Source of the DNA: Lysinibacillus boronitolerans JCM 21713 = 10a = NBRC 103108 | GTDB lineage: Bacteria > Bacillota > Bacilli > Bacillales_A > Planococcaceae | Direction of reading: 5' to 3' | DNA: 64,000 bases | NCBI RefSeq assembly: GCF_000772935.1 | Contig: NZ_JPVR01000067.1 | Span: 1-64,000, forward strand | In this document: piece after piece, positions 1 through 8,131 of the stretch | How the letters are laid out: each line of letters starts with the position of its first letter | How positions within the stretch are numbered: the stretch's first letter is position 1 | Position numbers and translations under genes: made by a program | Notes under the pieces: model-generated | Database searches by the model: none | Told to the model about the DNA's origin: nothing | Seen by the model: only the letters and a program-made list of their open reading frames with translations

Positions 1-252
1 AAATTTAAAGTTAATCAATAGAATCACGACAAGGTAAAGAAATCTTAACATACCCTCTCATTATTCACTTCACCACCGATTGACTTTGTTAATAGTACTT
101 CTTTCATTTTACTATCACCTATCCTTCGCCAATTTTTGTGTAAATAAAAAGCCATAAGGCGAATAGAAATTCAGTAATATGTTTCGTTGCCCATCTCGAT
201 TGCTCTCATAATGTAAAATTAAAGCCCACTAAAGTTGTGAGACGCAATGAGA
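1..252. other. Left edge, no firm gene
   Basis: I see no recognisable protein here. A 20-codon minus-strand reading frame (45-107) begins MKEVLLTKSIGG and has a ribosome-site-like AGGATAGGTGA a few bases upstream. It could be a small peptide gene or the debris of a longer one. It is too short to support a function. Confidence 0.3.
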
Positions 253-281
253 AAAGGATACGTCGATATGACGTATCCTTT
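253..281 (-). terminator. Intrinsic terminator after the 335-1051 gene
   Basis: An 11-bp perfect stem (AAAGGATACGT with its complement) closes a 7-base loop. Read on the minus strand it is followed by TTTTCTC. It lies about 50 bases past the stop of the acetyltransferase-like gene. Confidence 0.75.
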
Positions 282-334
282 ATAAAGATTGAATTCTACA
301 CGTATTATTAAAATCAACGATTCATCATTTTAAT

Positions 335-1051
335 TTAATCCATTAATTTGAACACAGTTACTTTTTGATAATCAATTAGTGGAGCATGAACTTTATTCCT
401 CAAAACCTTTAACATTTTTTCATTTTCCCCATCTACCACAAAGGTAAGATATTTCATTGGTGTTTGCTCTAATTGTAGTAAAATAGCGTGCCAAAACAAT
501 GTCAAGCTTCTTCCCAATGATTGATATCTTTCTTTAACAAAAAGATTATCATACATTAGCAATTGATTCGTAGATGGTAACACAACACACCAGCCTACTA
601 ATTCCTTATGGTGGCGTAAAATCAAACTATTAGTCGCTACTGTATCATAACAAAGTGGATGAAATCTAGTTGGAAACCAAACATTTTCACCTTTTTCAAT
701 AAAATCAATATCTTGTGGTGTTAACTCTTGAATCGAATGGATAGTAAATCCTTCTTTTAAATGATTTCGATTAAAGATGGGTAGTTCTTTAACTTTTAGC
801 GCATCTAGTATAAAAACATGCTGAGCTATTTCCTTTTTCCATTTATCAGAAGATATAACATTGTTTTCATTAAATTCTACTTCAGATACTTGGACATAGA
901 TATCCTTATTACAAGTTCCATATTCATCTACAAAATGAGCTAACAGTACTTCTAGTTGGGTATGATGGAGTTTTGTAGAAACAACGATATTTAATGATTT
1001 TTCTTGTTCTTCAATTGACCATTCTTGTTCAACGCTTTGTTTATATACCAT
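335..1051 (-). CDS. GNAT-like acetyltransferase, C-terminal GNAT fold
   Basis: This is a 238-aa soluble protein. The C-terminal half, from about residue 100, looks like a GNAT fold. It has a central strand motif LVGWCVVL, then YDNLFVKERYQSLGRS, which resembles the acetyl-CoA-binding R/Q-x-x-G-x-G/A loop in weakened form. The first 100 residues match no domain I recognise. The start ATG is preceded by AAGGTGAA. The gene begins 11 bases after the stop of the broken tail-like gene upstream, so it was probably the last gene of that operon. Substrate is unknown. The weak P-loop leaves open a non-catalytic GNAT relative. Confidence 0.6.
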   Translation of the reverse strand: MVYKQSVEQEWSIEEQEKSLNIVVSTKLHHTQLEVLLAHFVDEYGTCNKDIYVQVSEVEFNENNVISSDKWKKEIAQHVFILDALKVKELPIFNRNHLKEGFTIHSIQELTPQDIDFIEKGENVWFPTRFHPLCYDTVATNSLILRHHKELVGWCVVLPSTNQLLMYDNLFVKERYQSLGRSLTLFWHAILLQLEQTPMKYLTFVVDGENEKMLKVLRNKVHAPLIDYQKVTVFKLMD

Positions 1052-1062
1052 AGTATTTCACC

Positions 1063-1695
1063 TTATTCTAGCACTGGTGTCACAGATTGTGATTCAACCT
1101 CTACCCCATTTACACCTTTTAAGGATCCCTTAGTATATGTTACGTTAGCCACAGTACTCTTTGGAGCGAACTCTACCGTAATATACTCATCATCAATTTG
1201 ATTTGGTGTTTGAGGTAGGTTTGTACGATAAGTATTAAACAACGAACCCATAATTGGATTATAAGGATTATTAATGTCAAAAAATTTAAATTCCCCTGGC
1301 ACTACAGTCAAATCATTGATAGGTTGTGAAAATTTTATTTCTGCCTTAGTGTACTGATTGTTACTATTTCTAAAGATATTGATGCTTGAAATTTGTGGAG
1401 CTACATTGCTGTTCTCGTCTTATACCTTCTCTATCTCAGCTTTATAACGAGCCTTCACCGTACAGGCGACTTTCATCGCATACGGCGATCCGTCAGCAAT
1501 AGATCTTCAAAACTTATTTCCCCAGTTTAAATATATTCTATCAAGGTTAAATTTAGGTTAAAAAAATCGAAAAAATTTAACGCTAAGCCTTTATCTAATG
1601 TATTGAAGACAACTTCACGTAAATTAGGGAGGGTTACTATAAGAGTCTGCGATTTGATTTGTTGATTCCGTAGATGTAAATACTTTTTGCGTCAC
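1063..1695 (-). pseudogene. Broken tail-like structural gene (two stops, two frameshifts)
   Basis: A GTG at 1695 with GGTGG upstream starts MTQKVFTSTESTNQIADSY. Similar-looking protein then continues in other frames through TLPNLREVVFNTLDKGLA and, after an in-frame TAA at 1527-1529, GEISFEDL. A frame change near 1500 leads to IADGSPYAMKVACTVKARYK. A further in-frame TAA lies at 1420-1422, and the frame then runs open to the stop at 1063. About 210 residues can be rebuilt. The style (beta-rich, Asn/Thr-rich, no signal peptide) and the layout suggest a phage or tailocin tail or baseplate-type protein. I cannot name the family. The last 82 codons alone are open but lack a ribosome site. Confidence 0.6.
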
Positions 1696-1696
1696 T

Positions 1697-1921
1697 TTAT
1701 ACCACCTTCACGTTAACTATTTGCCAATTACTTACGCTCATTTGAGCATTAATCGTATCAATCTCAACATTACCATTCTGATTACGTTGGAAACCTGTGC
1801 TTGTAAAAGGTTTAGAGCAACATCGCCTTTATGTTCTTCGTTTGTTAAATGTAAGCTTAAAAAGCCAAGAATCCAGGCATACGCTTGAATAAAAATTTGA
1901 TACCGTTACTTCGTAGTTCAT
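1697..1921 (-). pseudogene. Small gene with one in-frame stop, upstream partner of the 1063-1695 relic
   Basis: An ATG at 1921 follows GGGGGAG, and the frame reaches a TAA at 1697-1699. It contains 74 codons with a single internal TAA after TFNKRRT. The downstream part reads RRCCSKPFTSTGF and ends VSNWQIVNVKVV. Its stop lies one base from the GTG of the next relic, as in a tight operon. A stretch of this DNA (about 1808-1866) is also recognisable at 4247-4310, so the family occurs twice here. Function unknown; a phage structural operon is the likeliest origin. Confidence 0.5.
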
Positions 1922-2046
1922 AATAACTCCCCCATTTTTACAACATTTTAAGTTGAATTATCTTTAAATAACGTCTCCAACTATAACCATTTTAGGGATA
2001 TATTAAGCAGATTGTAACTTTGTAAATTATGATATATTTATCCATG

Positions 2047-2062
2047 TTTGTTGGCCAACAAA
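2047..2062. promoter_or_regulatory. 16-bp perfect palindrome before the 2097 relic
   Basis: TTTGTTGGCCAACAAA is a perfect palindrome placed 35 bases before the TTG start of a broken secreted-protein gene. Position and symmetry suit an operator for a dimeric regulator. No cognate regulator lies next to it. Confidence 0.4.
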
Positions 2063-2096
2063 TTTTAATTTTTAGATATTATAAGGAGTGATTTGC

Positions 2097-2557
2097 TTGA
2101 AAAAGAGTTTCTACTTGGTTTCATTATTTTTTATTCTATTAACTGTATTTTGGATATAAGTTGAATTCTCTGTTAAGACTGAAGCTGTAGAAGATAAACA
2201 GCCTCAAACAGTCCAAAAAATAGCCTCAAATGCCGAAAATTCTTTACCAAAGAACTTACATTTTAATTTAAAAGTTAACACCGAATATTTAGAATTGCTA
2301 AACAATAGTAGCCAAGTATTAGTAGAAGGGAATAGAAATAAATTTGGTGGAGATCTAGGTCAATCTTCTATCAATATACATATAAAGGATTTCAAGATTT
2401 TACAAACAACTAATAATAAAGAAGTATATGAAGCTTCTACAAATGGAGTCATTAATTCTATTACTGGAGAAATTATAATTTTAACGGTACTGGTTTAATG
2501 TATAAAATCAAACTGTCGGTTGGAGAATGGGTTTATTCTGGATCATTTACTTCATAG
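2097..2557 (+). pseudogene. Broken secreted protein gene
   Basis: TTG at 2097 (AAGGAGTG upstream) opens a signal-peptide-like segment beginning MKKSFYLVSLFFILL, which is interrupted by TAA at 2157-2159. The same frame continues through VKTEAVEDKQPQTVQK and ILQTTNNKEVYEASTNG. A one-base frame change near 2475 then gives NFNGTGLMYKIKLSVGEW and a stop at 2557. Repaired, it would be an exported protein of about 150 residues. No known domain is visible. Only the middle 67 codons are open today. Confidence 0.65.
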
Positions 2558-2706
2558 GCAATTGTTATGTAAAAAGTATTACAGCCTCCATTAGAAATAG
2601 GTGTAAAAACAGCAGAAGCTGAAGTCACACATACTATAGGTAGGTAATAAAAATAGTCATTATTCACTGGTTGTAAATTAATCTCAACAATATGGGAGGA
2701 TTTAAA

Positions 2707-3195
2707 TTGAAAAAAAGGTTTACATTTATAGTCTTACTAGCGATTATATTTGCTCTAACAACTTTACTGTTAGGTGCTTATGCGAAAACACAGTATGAAC
2801 AAATTAGATACTATAAAACCTCTTTTTTTATGGGAACGCAAGATTTGTTAGAAAATTATCAATCGATTTTAGATTTCGAGAAGAGCTACTTAATGGAAAA
2901 GGATATTAATAAAAAGCAACAAATGCTTGAAAATCATAGTAATTTATTGTTCTTATCGGAGAATCATTCTGATTCTATAAGAAGTTTATTATATAAACAA
3001 GTCAATGTTGATGAATTTGTAGAGTTAGAATCTAATGTTAGAATGGAGGCTAGTTCCTTCCAAAGTTCCTCATCGGAGAAAGAGAGACAGACACATGTCA
3101 AAAAACTTGAAACAGCAATAGCAAGGTATAAAAATTTTATGGATGAAAATATGAAAGCAAAGGACGTTTGTATTTATGATTCTTGTGATAAATAG
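2707..3195 (+). CDS. Membrane-anchored protein with extracytoplasmic helical domain
   Basis: The product has 162 residues. It starts at TTG 2707, where GGGAGGA sits at ideal distance; the ATG at 2692 overlaps that ribosome site and is unlikely to be used. An N-terminal hydrophobic helix (about residues 4-26, with no clear cleavage site) would anchor it. The rest is charged and helical (QILDFEKSYLMEKD-like repeats of Glu/Lys/Gln). It resembles the extracytoplasmic four-helix sensor part of chemoreceptors or kinases, but no signalling domain follows. I do not recognise the family. Confidence 0.65.
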   Translation: MKKRFTFIVLLAIIFALTTLLLGAYAKTQYEQIRYYKTSFFMGTQDLLENYQSILDFEKSYLMEKDINKKQQMLENHSNLLFLSENHSDSIRSLLYKQVNVDEFVELESNVRMEASSFQSSSSEKERQTHVKKLETAIARYKNFMDENMKAKDVCIYDSCDK

Positions 3196-3249
3196 AATTT
3201 TACTTACAGACCGTTCGCCTAAATGCAAACTCTATAATTGAACACAAAA

Positions 3250-3273
3250 ATGAGTTCGTTTAAACCGAACTCA
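3250..3273 (+). terminator. Hairpin after the 2707-3195 gene
   Basis: ATGAGTTCG and CGAACTCAT form a 9-bp stem around TTTAAAC, about 55 bases after the stop. The T-tract is weak. From here to 3616 I see no gene. Confidence 0.5.
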
Positions 3274-3616
3274 TTTCATTCTGTTAATAAACTATTTAGT
3301 CCATGAAATTTTTGTTAGCTTGAAAGTATAATTTTCGTATGTTTCACCTTTCAAACCTAGGTATAGGTTCTGCGATAGTTAGGTAGCCAACCAAATTTAT
3401 AACGTAACATAAATAGTTTCATAAACATACTCCTTTATTATAAATTCATATCAATTTACTGACAGCCCATATTGACTTTCACACATTTGTTCTTCCTCCA
3501 TCAACCTCAAATTCCAAATTGTGCAATAATCGAAAAACGAACCATATTTCCAAATATCCCCTAATCATATTATCATTTTGTAAGTTGCTAACCTAAATAA
3601 CAGGAGTTGTTATGAA

Positions 3617-3730
3617 ATGAAAACACATTTTAAAATTGGACATTTCATGTTAGCTGGAACAAATTTAAAAGTCTCTAACAGTCGAAGGGATCGTTGCAAA
3701 TTACGTTTTAAAAAAGACTATTTACGATAA
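3617..3730 (+). CDS. Possible 37-aa basic peptide
   Basis: A 37-codon frame starting MKTHFKIGHFMLAGTN and ending KKDYLR has AGGAG upstream, at a slightly long distance. It is rich in Lys/Arg and matches nothing I know. It could be the 5' end of a lost gene. Low confidence that it is translated. Confidence 0.25.
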   Translation: MKTHFKIGHFMLAGTNLKVSNSRRDRCKLRFKKDYLR

Positions 3731-3766
3731 AACCTGTACTCTTATTATTTTATAAGTGACATGACT

Positions 3767-4087
3767 TTACTGAGAAAGTGAATTAATTTCTTTATTACGA
3801 ATATGAACAACTCCAGTATTACTAACTTTTATATTCACTTCTGTTATGCCTCTTTTTAAAATATGTTCTATTGCATATCTAATTTCCCATTCTTTAACCT
3901 GACCAAGATCATTTGAAATACTAGCATGGCTAGACTTTTTATTTTCACTATGAATAATGACTGTCCCTTCACATTCGTATACCTTTACAACACCACCCAT
4001 AAATCCGGAAGCAATAGTTACAACATCGACTCTTTTTTTTGTGATATCTCGAAATATTTTAGTTGGAAAATTATATATTTTCGCCAT
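3767..4087 (-). CDS. Orphan 106-aa protein under an SOS-type promoter
   Basis: This soluble protein (MAKIYNFPTKI... to NSLSQ) matches no family I recognise. It has no signal peptide, membrane segment or metal-binding cysteine cluster. Pattern suggests a small alpha/beta fold: hydrophobic strands around VVTIASGFMGGVVKVYE, then a helix near EWEIRYAIEHILKR, and a final strand VNIKVSNTGVVHI. GGAGAGG precedes the ATG. The promoter contains a LexA/DinR box between -35 and -10, with a second partial box nearer the gene. Expression is therefore probably induced by DNA damage. No DNA-repair gene is adjacent, so its role is open. Confidence 0.75.
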   Translation of the reverse strand: MAKIYNFPTKIFRDITKKRVDVVTIASGFMGGVVKVYECEGTVIIHSENKKSSHASISNDLGQVKEWEIRYAIEHILKRGITEVNIKVSNTGVVHIRNKEINSLSQ

Positions 4088-4106
4088 TTTGACCTCTCCT
4101 TCCCTA

Positions 4107-4154
4107 GAACGTTTGTTTGTATTTATAATAGAACAAACGTTTGTGTTATGGCAA
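4107..4154 (-). promoter_or_regulatory. SOS-type promoter with LexA/DinR boxes
   Basis: On the minus strand, TTGCCA (4149-4154) and TATTAT (4125-4130) lie 18 bases apart. The spacer holds GAACAAACGTTT (4131-4142, plus-strand reading), which fits the Gram-positive LexA/DinR core GAAC-RNRY-GTTY at every position. A second box, GAACGTTTGTTT (4107-4118), has one mismatch. The two also form a 10-bp inverted repeat. Gene start is 20 bases below the second box. Confidence 0.7.
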
Positions 4155-4228
4155 GGAGAAATTTATGAAAATATAAAAAGTATGTTATGTAGAATTTACT
4201 TTCATCTCAGTTTGGCCATTATACGTAG

Positions 4229-4435
4229 TCACCCTATTCTCTTAAAAGGTTTAGAGCAACATCGTCTATTAGTGCCTTCGTATTTTTCGTGGGTTAAATG
4301 CAAGATTGATAAACGTTTAATTAGTACATTTTCGAGCTTCTGTTTGAAGAAAAATCGTACTGGTACGTTTACTAATAACTCAACTCCCATTCTTTTTACA
4401 GATATTTTTACATAGAAGGTTATATACCATTCCAT
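4229..4435 (-). pseudogene. Relic sharing sequence with 1808-1866
   Basis: The minus-strand frame ends ...HLTHEKYEGTNRRCCSKPF. Its DNA around 4247-4310 resembles the 1808-1866 relic, including an identical 17-base stretch at the right end. No ribosome site or promoter supports the long frame. I take it as the remnant of the same unidentified gene family. The rest of 4155-4632 holds nothing I recognise apart from this. Confidence 0.35.
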
Positions 4436-4632
4436 TAAATCGATTACAGACTTTCATTCTATGTACAATTTAATCTTCTAATTTTTGATAGTTCTTTAAC
4501 CACTCGTAATGCATGCATAGTACCTACTTTTTAATCAATTTCAAAACCAATAGTTACCATATGTTGAAATCAATACCAATATATGTTTAAATGTAAATTA
4601 CTAGGGGATTATACTAGAATGGAGGAATAATA

Positions 4633-4968
4633 ATGATAAAAACAATTAAAGGTCGCATTTTTGGATTTGGTCTTCTCTCAGCTTTACTTGTTTCATTTTT
4701 CATCTATCCATCAGGTAATGTTTCAGCAGCCGAAATCAACGTTGTTCAAAACTCTAGTAGTATAGACAATGTTAGTCCAGCTGCTGTGTATACTAAATAT
4801 GTCACAGTTAATAAAAGAACTTCAACGTTTCCACCTGGACAAATTTATCATGTTGAATGGGATGGAGATTTTAAATACGCAGGATACCTAACAAGATTTG
4901 ATTATGCATACGATCCTGATGCAGGTATTTACTTTGCAACATATAAAGGAAATATTACAATTCAATAA
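4633..4968 (+). CDS. Small secreted protein
   Basis: This 111-aa product starts at an ATG with GGAGGAATAATA directly upstream. It has a basic N-terminus (MIKTIKGR), a hydrophobic core and a cleavage motif near VSAAE (about residue 33), so it should be exported through Sec. The mature part of about 78 residues is rich in Tyr, Thr and Asp (YHVEWDGDFKYAGYLTR, YDPDAGIYFATYKGN) and probably forms a small beta fold. No cysteines. It resembles small secreted hypothetical proteins of Bacillus but I cannot name a function. A strong terminator follows, so it is monocistronic. Confidence 0.75.
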   Translation: MIKTIKGRIFGFGLLSALLVSFFIYPSGNVSAAEINVVQNSSSIDNVSPAAVYTKYVTVNKRTSTFPPGQIYHVEWDGDFKYAGYLTRFDYAYDPDAGIYFATYKGNITIQ

Positions 4969-5023
4969 AATCGAATAAACACCTAATCCCCTAGAGGTTT
5001 AATAAAGCATAAATAAGCATTCT

Positions 5024-5053
5024 GGTCACTTTTAATAGAAGTGACCTTTTTCT
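5024..5053 (+). terminator. Terminator of the 4633-4968 gene
   Basis: GGTCACTT pairs with AAGTGACC (GTGACC core) and is followed by TTTTTCTTT. The remaining bases up to 5279 show nothing else I recognise. Confidence 0.8.
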
Positions 5054-5279
5054 TTCTATTTATCCTCGGTGAACTTAATTAATTGTCTGCCTTTTCCTTG
5101 CTAGTACGCTTTTGATATGTTGGTATCATGTAAAACTTGATTAATTTTTCATCAACCTTGAATTGATTATCTGTAGACAAACTCAATAAAGTTTGAGTTT
5201 GTCAGTCTGAAACCTTCTTCTCTGTTTTAATGAAGGTTTGATTTATTTAGTAAAGTCCCAAGGGCAATGTTCACATTTT

Positions 5280-5669
5280 TTAAGAAGCTTCTTTACAAAT
5301 CATTAGTAAATTGCCATCAATATCTTTGAACACAAAATAAAAATTATCCTGAATCTCTGTAACAAGTTCAACATTATTTTCTTTCATAAATTGGTAAGAA
5401 GCTTCAATATCATCGGTCAAAAGCTGAATTGATGGAACTTGGTAAGTGGAAATATCACCATCTTCATTTCTCCACTTTGGCATGGAATCTAGAATTAATC
5501 CAGCCGTACCTTTCATGGGTACCACGAATAAATGTCCAAAATATTCTTCTCCCCCTTCCAAACCTAGTATTTTTCTGTACCATTCTTTTGCTTTCTCTAG
5601 GTTACGAACTGGGATAAATACACCTCCGATTCTGTTTTTTATTGGTGATTTGTCGTCATGGCTAGTCAT
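5280..5669 (-). CDS. VOC superfamily protein (glyoxalase/bleomycin-resistance fold)
   Basis: This 129-aa protein has typical length for a single VOC module. The first beta-alpha unit reads GGVFIPVRNLEKAKEWYRKI (residues 15-34), and the closing strand FVFKDIDGNLLMIC carries the usual D-x-D/E-G-N element. VOC enzymes bind a divalent metal through two paired modules and act on small molecules (isomerases, dioxygenases, antibiotic-binding proteins). The usual C-terminal metal Glu is not obvious in LLMICKEAS, so a binding role is possible. AAGGAGGATGTATTT gives a strong start. It stands alone. Confidence 0.85.
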   Translation of the reverse strand: MTSHDDKSPIKNRIGGVFIPVRNLEKAKEWYRKILGLEGGEEYFGHLFVVPMKGTAGLILDSMPKWRNEDGDISTYQVPSIQLLTDDIEASYQFMKENNVELVTEIQDNFYFVFKDIDGNLLMICKEAS

Positions 5670-6273
5670 AAATACATCCTCCTTAATAATTCATTCTACT
5701 TGTGGAACTCTATATTTTTTCTATTCAACGTGATATTCTACTATTCCTTCTTGCCTAACCTACCCGATAGGTTGAAGGAACAACACTTTTAGAATTAACT
5801 AAATTGAAGCAGCTTGGAAAATTGTTTCTCACCCTGAATATCGTAGTACTTGGAAGTTTCATTTATTTGCCAATCGCTCGCATACTTCTTGAGGATCCAT
5901 CTTTATCACTTTCTAAATAGAAAGTAGTCATTTTTATTTTTCAAACTACCCTTTTATACTTCAAGCCAATTGTCATATAACCCCTTTAACATAATTTATG
6001 TTGAGATAGCCAATATCGCCCTACGATTTACCAAGCTAAGCTATCCCATCATCCATAACACAAGATAGCTTTTATTGTATAAGAAGCCTTGATTGCTCAC
6101 ATTAATATGAGTGTTTCGCACGCACTTATTAGGTGGTGGCGTTAGTTGACCGTCACTACCGATCTCATTTTAGGGTTACTTCCAGATCAGAGGCCCTTTT
6201 TTAGTTTCCTAAAGTATACAACAACAGCTTTAAATTATTGAATATATTCTTTTCCTTTACTTTCTAAACACAA
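5670..6273. other. Gene-free stretch with hairpins and a dispersed repeat
   Basis: No coding sequence is supported. A short hairpin with T-rich tail (ACTTTCTAAATAGAAAGT) lies near 5909-5940. The right half contains the repeat listed at 6101-6204. The rest is featureless. Confidence 0.6.
6101..6204 (+). repeat. Dispersed hairpin repeat, copy 1
   Basis: It begins GAGTGTTTCGCACGCACTT and continues with a 10-bp stem (GGTGGTGGCG with CGTCACTACC) and a second hairpin ending GGCCCTTTTTT. Copies occur at 18701-18768 and, decayed, at 59241-59312. The first stem differs between copies at paired positions but still pairs. Confidence 0.65.
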
Positions 6274-6672
6274 CTAACAATTTTCTCCTTTATTTTTCTC
6301 TAAAAGGTGCTTTATTTTATTATCTATATTTAATAAAACCTGTTTAATTTGTTTAAGCTGATGTTCTCTTTGTAACATCTGCTCATACTTTTCTTGGAAT
6401 ATAACTTTTATTTCAAGTAGATTTTGTATTTCTTCTTTTGTCAGTTTTTTATTTTGATCAATATTTCCCGACCAATCAAAAAGCATTTTGATTTCTTGGA
6501 GAGAAAATCCCGTTTGTTTAAGTTTAAGAATTGCTTCCACTGTATCAATGTCTTTCTTGTTATAATAGCGGTGCTTATTTTTAATTTCCGGTTGCAATAA
6601 ATTCATTTTTTCATAATAACGAATAGTATCTTTACTAAGACCAGTACATATTGCAAATTCACCAATTTTCAT
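6274..6672 (-). CDS. MerR-family transcriptional regulator
   Basis: This 132-aa protein has an N-terminal winged helix-turn-helix typical of MerR (FAICTGLSKDTIRYYEKMNL, about residues 6-25). A linker helix and a long C-terminal coiled coil (residues 85-125) for dimerisation follow. The only cysteines are Cys9 and the C-terminal Cys132, so metal or thiol sensing is unlikely. It looks like the small-molecule/AdhR-like class with Arg-Tyr-Tyr after the recognition helix. Its ATG lies 15 bases after the stop of the membrane protein gene upstream, so the two form an operon. The regulator probably controls that operon. Confidence 0.88.
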   Translation of the reverse strand: MKIGEFAICTGLSKDTIRYYEKMNLLQPEIKNKHRYYNKKDIDTVEAILKLKQTGFSLQEIKMLFDWSGNIDQNKKLTKEEIQNLLEIKVIFQEKYEQMLQREHQLKQIKQVLLNIDNKIKHLLEKNKGENC

Positions 6673-6687
6673 TATGATCCCCTTCTA

Positions 6688-7002
6688 TCATATAAATTTA
6701 TAAACCATTAGGGCAATTATACAATGGAAAATGAAACGAATGATATGATGGCTGAATGTAATTCGTCCATTTGATAACCTTCCTTCTGTAACTGCTAGTA
6801 TATGTAACAAGATAAATGCAATTAACAGTAATATAAATAACCAATCTTTGTTTGGTATACATAATATTAAGAGCATACTAATTGATACGATAACAAACAT
6901 GAATGTTCGTACTTCAAATCCAACTTCTTGCCATTTTTTTATCCCTGCCACTCCTATTAAAACCGCGTATAACCCAATTAGTATATTAGTTAAAATTACC
7001 AT
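6688..7002 (-). CDS. Small four-helix membrane protein, partner of the MerR gene
   Basis: The product is about 104 residues from the ATG at 7002, chosen because GGAG sits 8 bases upstream. Earlier in-frame ATGs at 7008 and 7029 are possible. Four hydrophobic segments can be seen: ILIGLYAVLIGVAGI, FMFVIVSISMLLILCI, WLFILLLIAFILLHI and IIRFIFHCIIALMVY. There is no catalytic motif. This style is typical of small Bacillus membrane proteins of unknown role next to MerR regulators. The regulator lies immediately downstream in the same transcript. Confidence 0.75.
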   Translation of the reverse strand: MVILTNILIGLYAVLIGVAGIKKWQEVGFEVRTFMFVIVSISMLLILCIPNKDWLFILLLIAFILLHILAVTEGRLSNGRITFSHHIIRFIFHCIIALMVYKFI

Positions 7003-7230
7003 CTCCATCACTCCATTCTTTGATAACATTCATCTTAAAAGATGGAGCTGACTCCATGTCAACAGATAATAAACAACTTATTTTCACTTTCAAATAGGCT
7101 AAGAAATAATTCCATTAAGCTCAAGTATCATAACCTTCCTCACGAAACACCCTAGTCTAGCCCTTGAACAAGCTTTGGTTTAATTACAAAGATTTAGGAC
7201 CCTATCTAAATGTAATTTTAATCGATTTAT

Positions 7231-7246
7231 TAGTACGACCGTGCTA
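7231..7246 (+). promoter_or_regulatory. Imperfect palindrome before the TetR gene
   Basis: TAGTACGACCGTGCTA is symmetric at 12 of 16 positions and ends 10 bases before the TetR ATG. TetR proteins usually repress themselves from such sites. Confidence 0.45.
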
Positions 7247-7256
7247 AAATAAATAC

Positions 7257-7886
7257 ATGAGTAAAAAAAATAAAACAACTAACCAAAAAGAAATGTCGTT
7301 TATTGAAAAAGCCCGTAGAACTCAAATTGTGGAATGTGCTATTGAAACTATCGCAGAAGTAGGATACGCCCAAGCTTCTTTAGGTCAAATAGCAAAGCGT
7401 GCACAAATCAGTAAGGGGGTTATCTCCTATCACTTTGCAAACAAGGGAGAATTATTAGAGCAAGTTATTTACGATTACTACATGGCATGTCAAGCCTATA
7501 CTGCACCTCTAATAGAAAATCAAAAATCTCCTATCGATATGCTTAGAGTGTATATAGAATCAAACCTTCGATTCATAGACGAAAATCGGCAACATGTTTT
7601 CGCTGTTATTGAAATTGTTTCTAATGAAAGAACTGCTGATGGCAAACTTCGATTTGCAGCGGATCATGATGATACTATTTTTCTTCCAATTGAAAACATT
7701 CTTACACTAGGAATGCATGAGGGTGTTTTCCGAGAATTCACCCAATTGTCTGCGAGAGTGATGGCGTTAGCGATAAGAAATTCCATTGACGGGTTCACCA
7801 TTGAATTAATGAGAAATCCCCAGTTAAATGTTGAGGAATATACGAGAGAACTGATAACAATATTCGATAAATCAACTAAAAAGTAA
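7257..7886 (+). CDS. TetR-family transcriptional regulator
   Basis: This 209-aa protein has a TetR DNA-binding domain at residues 20-65. It shows AIETIAEVGYAQASLGQIAK, then the recognition part ISKGVISYHFANKGELL. The C-terminal ligand domain (about residues 80-205) has no clear specificity mark. There is no good Shine-Dalgarno before the ATG at 7257, and TAAAAT sits only 7 bases upstream. The mRNA may be leaderless, or translation may start at the ATG of codon 13. A palindrome overlaps the likely promoter. A small zinc-ribbon gene follows 25 bases later and is probably cotranscribed. Confidence 0.88.
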   Translation: MSKKNKTTNQKEMSFIEKARRTQIVECAIETIAEVGYAQASLGQIAKRAQISKGVISYHFANKGELLEQVIYDYYMACQAYTAPLIENQKSPIDMLRVYIESNLRFIDENRQHVFAVIEIVSNERTADGKLRFAADHDDTIFLPIENILTLGMHEGVFREFTQLSARVMALAIRNSIDGFTIELMRNPQLNVEEYTRELITIFDKSTKK

Positions 7887-7911
7887 TAGGAAAGACTTGA
7901 GGAGGATAGCT

Positions 7912-8076
7912 ATGCATTACTATGAGGTCATTTGTTCTAGTTGTAGAAAAAAATTCAGAGTATATGAGGGGTCACTGAGATTCAGACAGTTAAAGGAAAG
8001 AACCGAGAAGATTTTTCGCTGCGAAGAATGTTATAGTAAAATTCGAATGGATGCCATTAAAAATTTTTTTAGATAG
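7912..8076 (+). CDS. DUF2197 (YlaI-like) zinc-ribbon protein
   Basis: This 54-aa protein starts at an ATG after GAGGAGGA. Two Cys-x-x-Cys pairs, CSSC (residues 8-11) and CEEC (37-40), would bind one zinc ion. Between them lies a basic stretch (RFRQLKERTEK). The layout matches Bacillus YlaI, a DUF2197 protein of unknown function. It follows the TetR gene closely, so it may belong to the same transcript. Confidence 0.75.
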   Translation: MHYYEVICSSCRKKFRVYEGSLRFRQLKERTEKIFRCEECYSKIRMDAIKNFFR

Positions 8077-8131
8077 CTCTTTGGGGGTCTATTAGAGGTT
8101 TGAGAATAAAAGGAATTACAAATTGAATAAG

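Noticed and set aside
3926-4415. Two plus-strand open frames over the SOS-controlled gene
   Set aside because: No ribosome site; they are antisense to the 3767-4087 gene and its promoter.
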